The notes under the pieces are model-generated. The model was given only the letters and a program-made list of their open reading frames with translations. It did no database searches and was not told the DNA's origin. A program made the translations under genes and the position numbers. Shown one piece after another: positions 54,994-63,620 of a DNA stretch of 64,000 bases. The stretch is from Actinomycetes bacterium (GTDB lineage: Bacteria; Actinomycetota; Acidimicrobiia; Acidimicrobiales; RAAP-2): NCBI GenBank assembly GCA_021806045.1, contig JAJZDI010000003.1, positions 1-64,000 on the forward strand. Reading direction: 5' to 3'. Position 1 is the first letter of the stretch; the number at the start of each line of letters is the position of its first letter.

Positions 54994-55111
54994 AGGGATC
55001 GCGGCACCCGCCGAGGGTCCGGACGATCCGAGAGCCCCACCTGTCGCGTCCGCACCAGGCTAGACGCCTAGGCTTCGCCCCGATGGCACCGGCTCCCTGC
55101 CCGGAGGCAGC

Positions 55112-55783
55112 ATGAACGTCCTGGTGGTCGACGACGACCCGGCCGTGAGCGCGTCGCTCAGCCGGGCCCTGCGGCTCGAGGGCTACACCGTCGCCGTGGT
55201 GGCGGACGGTCCGCCCGCACTCCAGGTGGTGACGTCCGACAGGCCCGACGCGGTCATCCTCGACCTCCAGCTGCCGACGCTGGACGGCATCGAGGTGTGC
55301 CGGCGGCTGCGGTCGGCCGGTGACGACACGCCCATCCTCATGCTGACCGCCCGCGACGCCGTCGGCGACCGTGTCGAAGGGCTCGACGCTGGCGCAGACG
55401 ACTACCTGGTCAAGCCGTTCGCCCTGGCCGAGCTGCTAGCCCGGTTGCGGGCCCTGCTGCGGCGGCGCCCGGACGACGCTCCCGGTCGGTTGTCGTTCGC
55501 CGACCTCGAGCTCGACCCCGCCACCCGGGAGGGCCACCGTGGCGAACGGTCGTTCCCCCTCACCCGGATCGAATTCGACCTGCTCGAGCTCCTGCTCCGC
55601 CACCCCCGCCAGGTCCTCACCCGCGAGACGATCCTCGATCGCGTCTGGGGCTACACGTTCGACTCGGGAACCAACTCCCTGGCCGTCTACATCGGCTACC
55701 TCCGACGCAAGACCGAGGCAGAGGGGGAACCTCGGTTGATCCACACGGCCCGGGGCGTCGGGTACGTGCTGCGCGAGCCGTGA
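55112..55783 (+). CDS. OmpR-family response regulator
   Basis: A 223-residue regulator. The receiver domain (1-115) has the acidic DDD pocket at 7-9, phospho-acceptor Asp51 (ILDLQLP), Thr in MLTARD and Lys in LVKPF. The winged-helix DNA-binding domain follows ([39 protein letters not shown]), with a short linker. Start preceded by GGAGG. The sensor kinase gene starts 34 bp downstream. Resembles MprA/PrrA-like actinobacterial regulators; the signal and target genes are unknown. Confidence 0.95.
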   Translation: MNVLVVDDDPAVSASLSRALRLEGYTVAVVADGPPALQVVTSDRPDAVILDLQLPTLDGIEVCRRLRSAGDDTPILMLTARDAVGDRVEGLDAGADDYLVKPFALAELLARLRALLRRRPDDAPGRLSFADLELDPATREGHRGERSFPLTRIEFDLLELLLRHPRQVLTRETILDRVWGYTFDSGTNSLAVYIGYLRRKTEAEGEPRLIHTARGVGYVLREP

Positions 55784-55817
55784 CGGCGACCGCCTGCCAC
55801 GCCGCCGGCTCGCGACC

Positions 55818-57254
55818 ATGACCTTCCGGGTCCGGATCGTCCTGGCCGCCGCCACCGCGGTGGTGGTGGCCGTCGTCCTGGCGTCGCTGGCCGCCTACGT
55901 GGTCGCCCGCGACTCCCTCATCGGCTCCATCGACGACGCGCTGGCCCAGGACGCCCAGGTCCTGACCAGCCGCCAGACCGTCCCGGCCATCCCCGAGGGC
56001 TGCGGCCCCACCATCTGCGTCGTCGTCGTCGACGCCAGCGGCACCCCGTCCTACCCGGGCCTCGTCCCCATCTCCCCCGCCACCAAGGCCGTGGCCGGCG
56101 GGGCGGGTTCGGTGCCGGGGTTCTCCGCCGACATCACCGTCTCCGGCGTCGACGCACGCGAGCTGGTCACGCCGCTACCCACCGGGTTCGAGTACCGCGT
56201 GGGCGACACCATCCTCGCGTTGCCGGCCGGTGGCGCCCTCGTCCTCACCTCCCCGCTCACCGCGGTCGACCACGAGCTCCGCAACCTCCTCGTCGACCTG
56301 GGCCTGATCGCCGCCGCCGGGATCGCGCTGGCCGTCGTCCTCGGCCTGCTGGTGGGGCGCACGGCGTTCGTGCCCCTCAATGCCCTGACCGGGTCGATCG
56401 AGGAGCTGGCAGAGACGATCGATGTGTCCCAGCGACTGGATCCCGGCGGGCGTGACGAGCTCGGACGCCTGCGGCGAGCGTTCAACCGGCTGCTCGAGGC
56501 GGTCGACCGGTCCCGCGAAGCGCAACGCCAACTGGTGGTGGACGCCGGCCACGAGTTGCGCACCCCGCTCACCAGCCTGCGCACCAACATGGAGGTGGCC
56601 CGGCGCCTGGACGAGCTCGAACCAGAGGAGCGCCAGGTGCTCATCGGCGACGTCCTCACCCAGCTCGACGAGCTGACCACCCTGGTGGCCGACCTGGTCG
56701 AGCTGGCCCGGGGTGAGCGGCCCGACCGTGCCCTCGGCTCGGTCCGCCTCGACTGGGTGGTGACCGAGGCGGTCACGACGGCCACCACCCACGGCCGCAG
56801 CCGGGGGGTCGAATTCCGATCCCTCGTCGAGCCGACGTGGGTGACCGGCGACCGGGTCCGCATCGGGCGGGCCATCGGGAACCTCCTGGACAACGCCCTC
56901 AAGTGGAGCCCCGACGGTGGGGTGGTCGACGTGACGTGCCGGGCCGGGGTGGTCGAGGTCCGGGATCACGGGCCGGGGATCGATCCCTCGGACCTCCCCC
57001 ACCTCTTCGACCGCTTCTACCGCTCCCCGGCTGCGAGAGGGAAGCCCGGATCGGGTCTCGGGCTCGCCATCGTGGCCCAGGTCGCCGAGGACGAAGGGGC
57101 GACGGTCACCGCCGGGAACGCCGAGGGCGGTGGCGCCGTGTTCCGCTTGCGGTTCCCGCCGCCCGATGCCGATGCGACCCGGAAGGGCACGGGTCGCTCC
57201 GGTGGGCGGGCGGCCGACCAGCACGCCGAGGTCGATCCCGAAGACCGGGGCTGA
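55818..57254 (+). CDS. Membrane sensor histidine kinase
   Basis: A 478-residue kinase, partner of the upstream regulator. TM1 is about 6-29, an extracytoplasmic sensor with TCxC-like CGPTICVVVVDASG about 30-158, TM2 about 159-180. HAMP follows (AFVPLNALTGSIEELAETID). The HisKA domain has phospho-His245 in AGHELRTPLTSLR. The ATPase domain has N-box GNLLDNALKWSP, G1 DHGPGIDP, F-box LFDRFYR and G2 GSGLGLAIV. All boxes are intact. MprB-like layout. The acidic/basic tail ends 96 bp before the bS22-like gene. Confidence 0.94.
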   Translation: MTFRVRIVLAAATAVVVAVVLASLAAYVVARDSLIGSIDDALAQDAQVLTSRQTVPAIPEGCGPTICVVVVDASGTPSYPGLVPISPATKAVAGGAGSVPGFSADITVSGVDARELVTPLPTGFEYRVGDTILALPAGGALVLTSPLTAVDHELRNLLVDLGLIAAAGIALAVVLGLLVGRTAFVPLNALTGSIEELAETIDVSQRLDPGGRDELGRLRRAFNRLLEAVDRSREAQRQLVVDAGHELRTPLTSLRTNMEVARRLDELEPEERQVLIGDVLTQLDELTTLVADLVELARGERPDRALGSVRLDWVVTEAVTTATTHGRSRGVEFRSLVEPTWVTGDRVRIGRAIGNLLDNALKWSPDGGVVDVTCRAGVVEVRDHGPGIDPSDLPHLFDRFYRSPAARGKPGSGLGLAIVAQVAEDEGATVTAGNAEGGGAVFRLRFPPPDADATRKGTGRSGGRAADQHAEVDPEDRG

Positions 57255-57349
57255 ACGGGCCCGAGGCAGGGACGCACCCCGACGACACGACCGGCCCGGC
57301 CTCCCCGCATGGCGTCGGACCGCCCCTGTCGGCTAGCCTGCCCTCCGCC

Positions 57350-57448
57350 ATGGGATCCCTCATCAAGAAGCGCCGCAAGCGCATGCGGAAGAAGAAGCAC
57401 AAGAAGATGCTGAAGGCCACGCGCTGGCAGCGCAGGGCGGGCAAGTAG
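57350..57448 (+). CDS. bS22-like micro-protein (AURKAIP1/COX24 domain)
   Basis: A 32-residue, extremely basic protein: MGSLIKKRRKRMRKKKHKKM and 12 further residues ending RAGK. The pattern GS.IKKRRKRM.KKKH.K is that of the tiny ribosomal protein bS22 found in the small subunit of mycobacteria, related to mitochondrial AURKAIP1 (mS38). ATG 57350 and TAG 57446-57448 are clear. It probably binds 16S rRNA near the decoding site. Its own promoter is not visible by eye. It converges on ispE. Confidence 0.85.
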   Translation: MGSLIKKRRKRMRKKKHKKMLKATRWQRRAGK

Positions 57449-57575
57449 CCGGACCGGCTCCGCCCGGAGGCACCATGTGCCACCGGGGTCACACCCCCAC
57501 CCACGTCCGTCCTGGTTCGTCGCGGGCACACGCGGCGGGCCCGGCACGCCTCTTCCGCCAGCGACGGTCAGGCCG

Positions 57576-58427
57576 TCACGCCCGGTCGGTCGTGGCCGGC
57601 ACCATCGAGCTGGTCACCGGCTGCGGCGGGATGGTCGACACCTCGACCAGTGCCGCTCGCTGGCGTCCGAGCGCCAGCACGGTACGGCCGGACAGCCCGA
57701 CCTCGTCCAGGCGGCCGTCGACGAACCATGTCGATCCGCTGCCGGCGAGGCGCGGGCGGCGGCCGGTCACCTCGCCGAGAACGTCGCGCCAACTGGCCAA
57801 CCGGGGCTCCACCGCCAGCGCCGCGTGCGTGAGGTCGTTCCCGTCCGCCGGGTCCGGACGGTCCCCCCGCAGGCGGAGGTGATCCCACGCCCGGTAGACG
57901 GCGGCCGTGTCGACGCCGAACGGTGGAAGGCACAGCACGAACGAGCGCGGCTCGAACGGGAGGGGGTGCAGCACCTCACCGATGCCGGTGACCCGGGCGC
58001 GCCCGCCCCGCAGGCAGAAGGGCACGTCCGCGCCGAGCCGTGCAGCCACGCCCAGGTCGTCGGAACCCGCCCATCTGAGGATCGCCGCCGCATCTGACGA
58101 GCCGCCCCCCAGGCCGGCGCCCGCCGGGATGCGCTTGACCAGGCGCACCGACGCGCGGCGATCGACCGCCGCCAGTGCCTGTGCCACCAGGTTGTCCGGT
58201 CCGGCCGAGATCCGGACCGGTGCCGGGTTGGCATCGCCAGGTGTCGCCAGGTCCGCCTCGATGACCAGGCCGTCGCCCGGACCCACGTAGATGCGGTCGG
58301 CCAGGTCGAGCGAGACCATCTCCGCCTCCAGCTCGTGGTAGCCGTCAGGGCGGGCCCCCGTGATCCGGAGCTCCAGGGTGAGCTTCGCCGGTGCCACCAG
58401 CTCCTCGACCGTGCCGATCCGTTCCAT
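57576..58427 (-). CDS. ispE: 4-diphosphocytidyl-2-C-methyl-D-erythritol kinase
   Basis: A 283-residue GHMP kinase of the MEP isoprenoid pathway. AKLTLELRITGARPDGYHELEAE (quoted in part), the ATP loop PAGAGLGGGSSDAAAIL and the C-terminal GSGSTWFVDG are the three GHMP motifs. ATG 58427 overlaps the rsmA stop (TGATG). The end FVD... is followed by a 40-residue tail. Neighbour order rsmA-ispE is standard in actinobacteria. Confidence 0.95.
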   Translation of the reverse strand: MERIGTVEELVAPAKLTLELRITGARPDGYHELEAEMVSLDLADRIYVGPGDGLVIEADLATPGDANPAPVRISAGPDNLVAQALAAVDRRASVRLVKRIPAGAGLGGGSSDAAAILRWAGSDDLGVAARLGADVPFCLRGGRARVTGIGEVLHPLPFEPRSFVLCLPPFGVDTAAVYRAWDHLRLRGDRPDPADGNDLTHAALAVEPRLASWRDVLGEVTGRRPRLAGSGSTWFVDGRLDEVGLSGRTVLALGRQRAALVEVSTIPPQPVTSSMVPATTDRA

Positions 58428-59314
58428 CAGCCCGGCCGCCCCCGTGTCGCACCGGTCGGCTCCCACAGGGCGATGGCCAACCACCGGTCGAGGTCGAGCT
58501 GCTCCGCCCGGTCCGTCGGGGCGACGCCGGCAGCTTCGAAGGCCGCGGGGTCGACCACCCCGGCGAGGGACCGGCGGAGCATCTTGCGGCGCTGGGCGAA
58601 CCCCGCCCGGACCACCGTGAACACCCGCCGGTACTGTTCGGCGTCGAGGGGCCACCCGGGCACGCCCGCCGACTTCCCGCCCACGTCACCCTGGGCGCGC
58701 CGTTCGATCCGGACGAGCACGGACTCGACGTTGGGGCGGGGCACGAACACGGATGCAGGGACGCGCCCGGCAAGCGTGGCGCGCCCCCAGTAGCGGACCT
58801 TCACCGAGACAGCACCGTAGCCGGGGTCGCCCGCCGAGGCGACGAGGCGCTCCCCCACCTCACGCTGGACCATGACCAGCAGCGACGTCACCGATGGCGC
58901 CTCCTCGAGCACCCGGACAACGATCGGAACGGCCACGTTGTAGGGGAGGTTGGCCACCAGCGTCCAGGGCCGATCCTGCTGCCCGTCGCCGAGGAGGTCG
59001 GTCCAGTCGAGCGTGGTGGCGTCGGCCGGCACCACGCGCACGCCCGCCGGTTCGCACACGGCACCGAGTATCGGCACCAGGTGCCGGTCCACTTCGACCG
59101 CAGTCACCTCAGCACCGGTCTCGGCCAGCGCCAGCGTGAGCGAGCCGAGGCCAGCGCCGATCTCCACCACGCGATCGCCGGGGCCGACGCCGGCCAGCCG
59201 GGCGATCCTGCGGACCGTGTTGGCGTCGGCGACGAAATTCTGCCCGAGAGCCCGACTCGGTCGGACCTCGCCCGATCGCAACAGGTCGAGTACCTGCACG
59301 CGGGAGTACGTCAC
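58427..59314 (-). CDS. rsmA: 16S rRNA dimethyladenosine transferase
   Basis: A 295-residue SAM-dependent methyltransferase (KsgA) dimethylating two adenines near the 3' end of 16S rRNA. RALGQNFVAD, the SAM loop VEIGAGLGSLT, EVDRHLVPIL, the catalytic NLPYNVA and FVPRPNVESVLVRI are present. GTG 59314 gives the usual start (VTYSRVQVLDLL); the upstream extension to 59383 lacks family residues. It lies 97 bp after the RlpA-like gene and overlaps ispE by one base. Confidence 0.94.
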   Translation of the reverse strand: MTYSRVQVLDLLRSGEVRPSRALGQNFVADANTVRRIARLAGVGPGDRVVEIGAGLGSLTLALAETGAEVTAVEVDRHLVPILGAVCEPAGVRVVPADATTLDWTDLLGDGQQDRPWTLVANLPYNVAVPIVVRVLEEAPSVTSLLVMVQREVGERLVASAGDPGYGAVSVKVRYWGRATLAGRVPASVFVPRPNVESVLVRIERRAQGDVGGKSAGVPGWPLDAEQYRRVFTVVRAGFAQRRKMLRRSLAGVVDPAAFEAAGVAPTDRAEQLDLDRWLAIALWEPTGATRGRPG

Positions 59315-59411
59315 CCTGCCAGTGTTGCACCCAGCCGGTGGCGAACGCGCCACCTCCGGGTTCGGGTCCACCCGGACGGCCATCGGGTCCGCCGCCCGTC
59401 GGCGGCCCGCC

Positions 59412-60047
59412 TCACCAGGTCAGGGTGACGGTGATCACGCCCTCCGACAGGGGGGCGATCTGCGCGAACGTGGCCGGCGCGAGGTCGATCACCCGGCTGG
59501 TGTCGGCCTCACGGTCGTCGACCACGCAGGTCGTCGATGCACCGTTGGCTTCGTTGGTGACGGTGAGCCGGGTGCCGAACGGTAGGTACGGGCTGGCGCA
59601 CGTCCCTGCGCTGGCGCCGTACCAGGTCGCCTGGCCGACGACCTGGTGGGTGGTCTGCACGACCGGCTCCGCGGGCGCCGGGGGCGGGGGTGCCACCGTC
59701 GTCGGTGGTGCTGCCTCGGTGGTCGGCGTGGGGGCTTCAGTGGCGGGTGGCGCCGCCTCGGTGGTCGTCGGGGCGGGCTCGGTGGTCGCCGGAGGCGCAG
59801 GCTCGGTCGTCGCCGGTGCCGCCGGAGTCGTCGTCGACGTGGCCGACTCCGTGGCGTCGGTGAGCGCCCACGAGGGTGCCGAGCCCGCAGCACCGCCGTG
59901 GCGGTGCCCGTGTCCGTTCCCTGTTGCCGGAGCCGCCACACCTGCGACGGCACCGCTGTCCAACCCGAGGAGCGGCGCTGCGAGCAACGCTCCGCAGAGA
60001 AGCGCTGCGGCGACATACCGCGCGCTCCCATGTTCTGGGGTCCTCAG
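59412..60047 (-). CDS. Secreted RlpA-like (double-psi beta-barrel) protein, apparent CTG start
   Basis: About 211 residues. A hydrophobic signal segment (YVAAALLCGALLAAPLLGL) leads into a His/Gly patch, a long Ala/Thr/Pro/Glu linker and a C-terminal barrel: GQATWYGASAGTCASPYLPFG, VDDREADTSRVIDLAP (the Asp of the RlpA catalytic pocket), EGVITVTLTW. RlpA-type barrels cleave or bind bare glycan strands. No ATG or GTG precedes the signal segment after the in-frame stop at 60108-60110. CTG 60047 has AAAGGG about 8 bases upstream; TTG 59987 would cut the signal. It occupies the place of rpfB between tatD and rsmA. Confidence 0.7.
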   Translation of the reverse strand: MRTPEHGSARYVAAALLCGALLAAPLLGLDSGAVAGVAAPATGNGHGHRHGGAAGSAPSWALTDATESATSTTTPAAPATTEPAPPATTEPAPTTTEAAPPATEAPTPTTEAAPPTTVAPPPPAPAEPVVQTTHQVVGQATWYGASAGTCASPYLPFGTRLTVTNEANGASTTCVVDDREADTSRVIDLAPATFAQIAPLSEGVITVTLTW

Positions 60048-60410
60048 TTCTCCAACCCTTTCCCTGGGGACACTGTCTACGTCGCCTCCTCCAAGGCGAC
60101 GGCCTCGTCACGATGAACCCGGTGACGAATGCAAAACGACCGCAGTAACACTCCGGCCGGTGACCTCACGCTAGGCAGGTTCCCCGGGGGGCCGCAAACC
60201 CTGTGGCCAGCCCCCGGGTTACTCGGCGTAACACCTTGTGCTTCTGATCACGTGGTGGCCGGACCTGCGCTTCGCCGGAATACGACCTGGTCAGTCCCCC
60301 TTTCGCGCCCACCTGGACCCGTGGTCAGCGCCCCCGTCGAGGCCCGCCGGCCTCCGGGCGAGGCCCTGCCGCGCCCCCCTGCGCCCCTGGTCAGCGCCCC
60401 GACGCGCCCC
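60048..60410. other. Gene-free leader region upstream of the RlpA-like gene
   Basis: 363 bp with no supported ORF. It contains three copies of a CTGGTCAG(C/T) core at about 60287, 60322 and 60388, a GTTAC-tcggc-GTAAC hairpin at 60218-60232, and the large GC hairpin listed separately. Probably the promoter/leader of the RlpA-like gene and the trailer of tatD. Confidence 0.5.
60182..60218 (-). terminator. GC-rich hairpin between tatD and the RlpA-like gene
   Basis: CCCCGGGGGGCC at 60182-60193 pairs, with a 2-nt bulge, with GGCCAGCCCCCGGG at 60205-60218. It may end tatD transcripts or act in the RlpA-like leader. No T run. Confidence 0.4.
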
Positions 60411-61277
60411 TCAGATGCGGAACGCGGCCGCCGCGTTGGCCGTCGTGGCGGCAGCGACGTCGGCGACGGGGAGCCCCTTGGCCACCGCCACCGCCGCCCC
60501 GACCAGCGGCACGAACGACGGCTCGTTCGGCGCGCCACGGTGGGGCACGGGGGTGAGGAACGGCGCGTCCGTTTCCACCAGGATGCGGTCCAGCGGGCAC
60601 AGCTGGGCCGCCTGGCGGACGTCGTCGGCGTTCTTGAACGTCACGATGCCGCTGAAGGACACGTACGCGCCGATGTCGAGTGCGCGCCGCGCCTCGGCCG
60701 GCCCCCCCGTGAAGCAGTGGAACACCGTACGACCGGGCACGCCCACCTCGGCCAGGATGGCGAACGTGTCGTCCCATGCCTCACGGGTGTGGATGACGAG
60801 GGCGAGGTCCCGGCCTGCGGCCAGTTCGACCTGGGCGGCGAACGCCTGGCGCTGCGCGTCGCGTGGTGCGTGGTCGTAGTGGTAGTCGAGCCCGCACTCG
60901 CCGACGGCGACGACCAGGTCGCCGGCGCCGGCACCGGCACCGGTGCCACCCGCCCCGGCCGTGGCCCGGTCGAGGACGGCCACCACCCCGTCGACCCCTG
61001 CGCTGGCCTCGTGCGGGTGCAGCCCCACCGTGGCCCGCACGGTGATCCCGTCGACGGCCGCCGGTGATCCCGGCTCGCCCAGGGCGCGTGCCAGCGAGAC
61101 CGCCTCCTCGGACGTACGGGCGTCGGTCCCCACGCACACCATGGTGGTCACACCGGCCTCACCGGCCCGGGCCAGCACACCGTCGAGCTCCCCCGTCTGC
61201 TCCCCGTACTCGCCCTGCAGGTGGCAGTGGGAGTCGACCCAGGCGACGACGGCGTCGACGTCACCCCGCTCCCTCAT
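60411..61277 (-). CDS. tatD: TatD-family metal-dependent DNase
   Basis: A 288-residue TIM-barrel hydrolase. Metal ligands: VDSHCHL, VGECGLDYHYD, IHTREAWDD, FHCFTGG and VETDAPFL. GLHPHEA is also typical. A Gly/Ala insert (GAGGTGAGAGAG) is a lineage oddity. ATG 61277 overlaps the metG stop by four bases (ATGA), giving translational coupling. The order metG-tatD is conserved in actinobacteria. Acts in DNA or peptide quality control; exact substrate not shown by sequence. Confidence 0.95.
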   Translation of the reverse strand: MRERGDVDAVVAWVDSHCHLQGEYGEQTGELDGVLARAGEAGVTTMVCVGTDARTSEEAVSLARALGEPGSPAAVDGITVRATVGLHPHEASAGVDGVVAVLDRATAGAGGTGAGAGAGDLVVAVGECGLDYHYDHAPRDAQRQAFAAQVELAAGRDLALVIHTREAWDDTFAILAEVGVPGRTVFHCFTGGPAEARRALDIGAYVSFSGIVTFKNADDVRQAAQLCPLDRILVETDAPFLTPVPHRGAPNEPSFVPLVGAAVAVAKGLPVADVAAATTANAAAAFRI

Positions 61278-62785
61278 GGCGTCGACAACCGGGGGAACAA
61301 CGGTGCACCCTTCTCCACCGGCAGGCCGCCGGGGTACCCGCCCCAGGCGACGCCAGCGGGGACCGGTGTCGCGGCCGGATCGCCGTCCATGCCGATGCGG
61401 CGGTGGATCTCGCGGGCGGTCGACGGCATGGCCGGCGACGCCAGCACGGCCACGATGCGCAGGGCCTCGAGGGCGCTGCCGAGCACCGCGTCCACCGCCG
61501 GTCCCGGGTCGGCCTTCCACGGCTCGGCCGCCTCGAGCTCGGCGTTGGTCTCGCGGATGAGGCGCCAGGTGGCCTCGAGGCCGAGGTGGGGCTGGAACCT
61601 GCCCCAGGCGGCCACCGTCTCCTCCACCACCTCGGCGGCCACCCCGGCCAGCCGGCTGGCCGGATCGGGGGCCGGGCCGACGCCACCGCACTTCGACGTG
61701 ACCACCGCCGCCACCCGGGCTGCCAGGTTCCCCAGGTTGTTGGCCAGGTCGGCGTTGTAGCGGGCGGTGATGCCCTCGGCAGAGAAGTCGCCGTCGGTGC
61801 CGAGCGGCGTGTCGCGCAGCAGGTGGTAGCGGAGCGGGTCGACCCCGTACTCGGCGATCAGGTCGTCCGGCGCGATCTTGTTCAGGCTGGACTTCGACAT
61901 CTTCTCACCGCCGACCAGGAGCCACCCGTGCACCTGCACGTGGCCGGGAGGATCGATCCCCGCCGCCATGCACATGGCTGGCCACCACACGCAGTGGAAC
62001 CTGATGATCTCCTTGCCGATCAGGTGGTGGACGGCCGGCCACCAGGTGGCGAACCGCTCGTCGTCCTCCCCGTAGCCGATGGCGGTCAGGTAGTTGATCA
62101 GCGCGTCGTACCAGACGTAGAAGACGTGTCCCGGGTCCCAGGGGACGGGGACGCCCCAGTCGATCGACGTCCGGGTGATGGAGATGTCCCGCAGTCCGCC
62201 CTTGATGAAGCTCAACGCCTCGTTGCGCTTGGACTCGGGAGCCACCGCGTCGGGCGCCGACTCGTACCACTCGACCAGCCGGTCCTGGAAGGCGCTCAGC
62301 CGGAAGAAGTAGTTCTCCTCCTCGAGCAGCTCGACCGGGCGCCGGTGCACGGGGCACAGGGTGCCTCCCTCCAGCTCGTCCTCGCCGTAGTACTGCTCGC
62401 AGGACACGCAGTAGAGGCCCCGGTAGACGTCCTTCGTGATGTAGCCGTTGTCATGGATGACCTGGAGGAACCGCTGGACCGCCCGGTAGTGGCGGGGCTC
62501 GGTGGTCCGGATGAAGTCGTCGTTCGAGATGTCGAGCCCGGCCCAGGCGTCGGCGAAGTGGACCGAGAGCCGGTCGGTCCACTCCTGGGGGCTCAGCCCG
62601 TTCTCCTCGGCCGCCCGGGCCACCTTCTGGCCGTGCTCGTCCGTGCCGGTGAGGAAGAACACCTCGTCCCCCACCAGGCGGTGCCACCGGGCCATGGCAT
62701 CGGCGTTCACGGTGGCGTAGGCGTGCCCCACGTGGGGCGCGTCGTTCACGTAGTAGATCGGCGTGGTGATGTAGAAGCGGGACAC
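61274..62785 (-). CDS. metG: Methionyl-tRNA synthetase
   Basis: A 503-residue class I synthetase. The HIGH-type motif is in NDAPHVGHAYATV, and the KMSKS loop in GEKMSKSSLNK. A single zinc knuckle CVSCEQYYGEDELEGGTLCPVH (quoted in part) uses Cys, Cys, Cys and probably His. The anticodon-binding helices are present; the C-terminal tRNA-binding appendix of the E. coli enzyme is absent, as in other short forms. GTG 62785 gives the normal VSRFYITTPIYYVND start; no strong ribosome binding site. Confidence 0.95.
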   Translation of the reverse strand: MSRFYITTPIYYVNDAPHVGHAYATVNADAMARWHRLVGDEVFFLTGTDEHGQKVARAAEENGLSPQEWTDRLSVHFADAWAGLDISNDDFIRTTEPRHYRAVQRFLQVIHDNGYITKDVYRGLYCVSCEQYYGEDELEGGTLCPVHRRPVELLEEENYFFRLSAFQDRLVEWYESAPDAVAPESKRNEALSFIKGGLRDISITRTSIDWGVPVPWDPGHVFYVWYDALINYLTAIGYGEDDERFATWWPAVHHLIGKEIIRFHCVWWPAMCMAAGIDPPGHVQVHGWLLVGGEKMSKSSLNKIAPDDLIAEYGVDPLRYHLLRDTPLGTDGDFSAEGITARYNADLANNLGNLAARVAAVVTSKCGGVGPAPDPASRLAGVAAEVVEETVAAWGRFQPHLGLEATWRLIRETNAELEAAEPWKADPGPAVDAVLGSALEALRIVAVLASPAMPSTAREIHRRIGMDGDPAATPVPAGVAWGGYPGGLPVEKGAPLFPRLSTP

Positions 62786-62861
62786 TGCCGGTAGCGTACC
62801 CACCGCTCGCCGCCCCTCCGGACCTGGCCCACCGGCCGGCAGCCGCACCCCCTGGCCCCCT

Positions 62862-62916
62862 GCCTCACCTCCCGGCGGACGCCTCACCTCCCGGCGGACG
62901 CCTCACCTCCGGTCGG
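62862..62916. repeat. 19-bp tandem repeat upstream of metG
   Basis: GCCTCACCTCCCGGCGGAC starts at 62862 and 62881, with a third, diverged partial copy at 62900. It lies between msrA and metG. Confidence 0.9.
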
Positions 62917-62934
62917 GCCCTCCCACTGCCGACC

Positions 62935-63489
62935 TCACCAGTTGGCCACGTGGCACGCACCCCGGCCGGTCCTGGCCGTGAACCCCTGGTGGTAGGCCTC
63001 GGCCGGCCAGAAGGTCGTGGCCGGGACCACCTCGGTGACGATCGGTCGGCGGAAGCGCGCCCCGTACGACTCGAGGGCCTCACGGGCCTGGCGCTCCTGC
63101 TCCGGACCATGGGTGAAGATCGCCGACCGGTACTGGGTCCCCACGTCGGGCCCCTGGCGGTTGGGCGTGGTCGGATCGTGATGGCGGAAGAACGCCTCGA
63201 GTAGGTCGGCGTAGCCGATCACGGCCGGGTCGAACGTGACGAGCGCCGTCTCGGCGTGCCCCGTCGATCCCGTGCACACCGCTTCGTAGGTGGGATCCGG
63301 CGTCGACCCGCCCTCGTAGCCCACGACGACGTCGACCACGCCCGGCAGCTCGCGGAAGAAGTCCTCCACCCCCCAGAAGCATCCGGCGGCGAACGAGGCC
63401 CGCTCCATGCCGCCAGGAACGTCTCCGGGCTCGATGGCGGGCGCCCGGCTGTCGTCGACCACGGTGGTGCTGCGGTGTCCGAAGATCAT
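62935..63489 (-). CDS. msrA: Peptide methionine sulfoxide reductase A
   Basis: A 184-residue repair enzyme. The catalytic motif AAGCFWGVED, VGYEGGSTPDPTYEAV, GHAETALVTFDP and GTQYRSAIFTH are complete. The resolving Cys is in the C-terminal GRGACHVANW. ATG 63489 is preferred over GTG 63495 because AGGGAAG then lies 8 bases upstream. Minus strand, between rsmI and metG; reduces Met-S-oxide in proteins. Confidence 0.95.
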   Translation of the reverse strand: MIFGHRSTTVVDDSRAPAIEPGDVPGGMERASFAAGCFWGVEDFFRELPGVVDVVVGYEGGSTPDPTYEAVCTGSTGHAETALVTFDPAVIGYADLLEAFFRHHDPTTPNRQGPDVGTQYRSAIFTHGPEQERQAREALESYGARFRRPIVTEVVPATTFWPAEAYHQGFTARTGRGACHVANW

Positions 63490-63620
63490 CGTCACTTCCC
63501 TCTCTCGGCAGGTGCTCCGGTGGTGCTGTCCTAGGGAACACCCTGTCCCCCCGGTTCGTTCCCGAGCCCCCGCTGGCTGCCGATCCCTACGGACCTCCGG
63601 GCGCCGCCGGCCCCTGCCCC

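Noticed and set aside
59489-60031. Alternative 180-codon frame starting at ATG 60031
   Set aside because: It reads Arg/Pro-rich nonsense; the RlpA motifs and signal peptide are in the neighbouring frame.
60048-60410. c-di-AMP (ydaO-type) riboswitch upstream of the RlpA-like gene
   Set aside because: Such switches often precede actinobacterial wall-hydrolase genes, but I could not find the conserved core; only simple hairpins are visible. A covariance search would decide.
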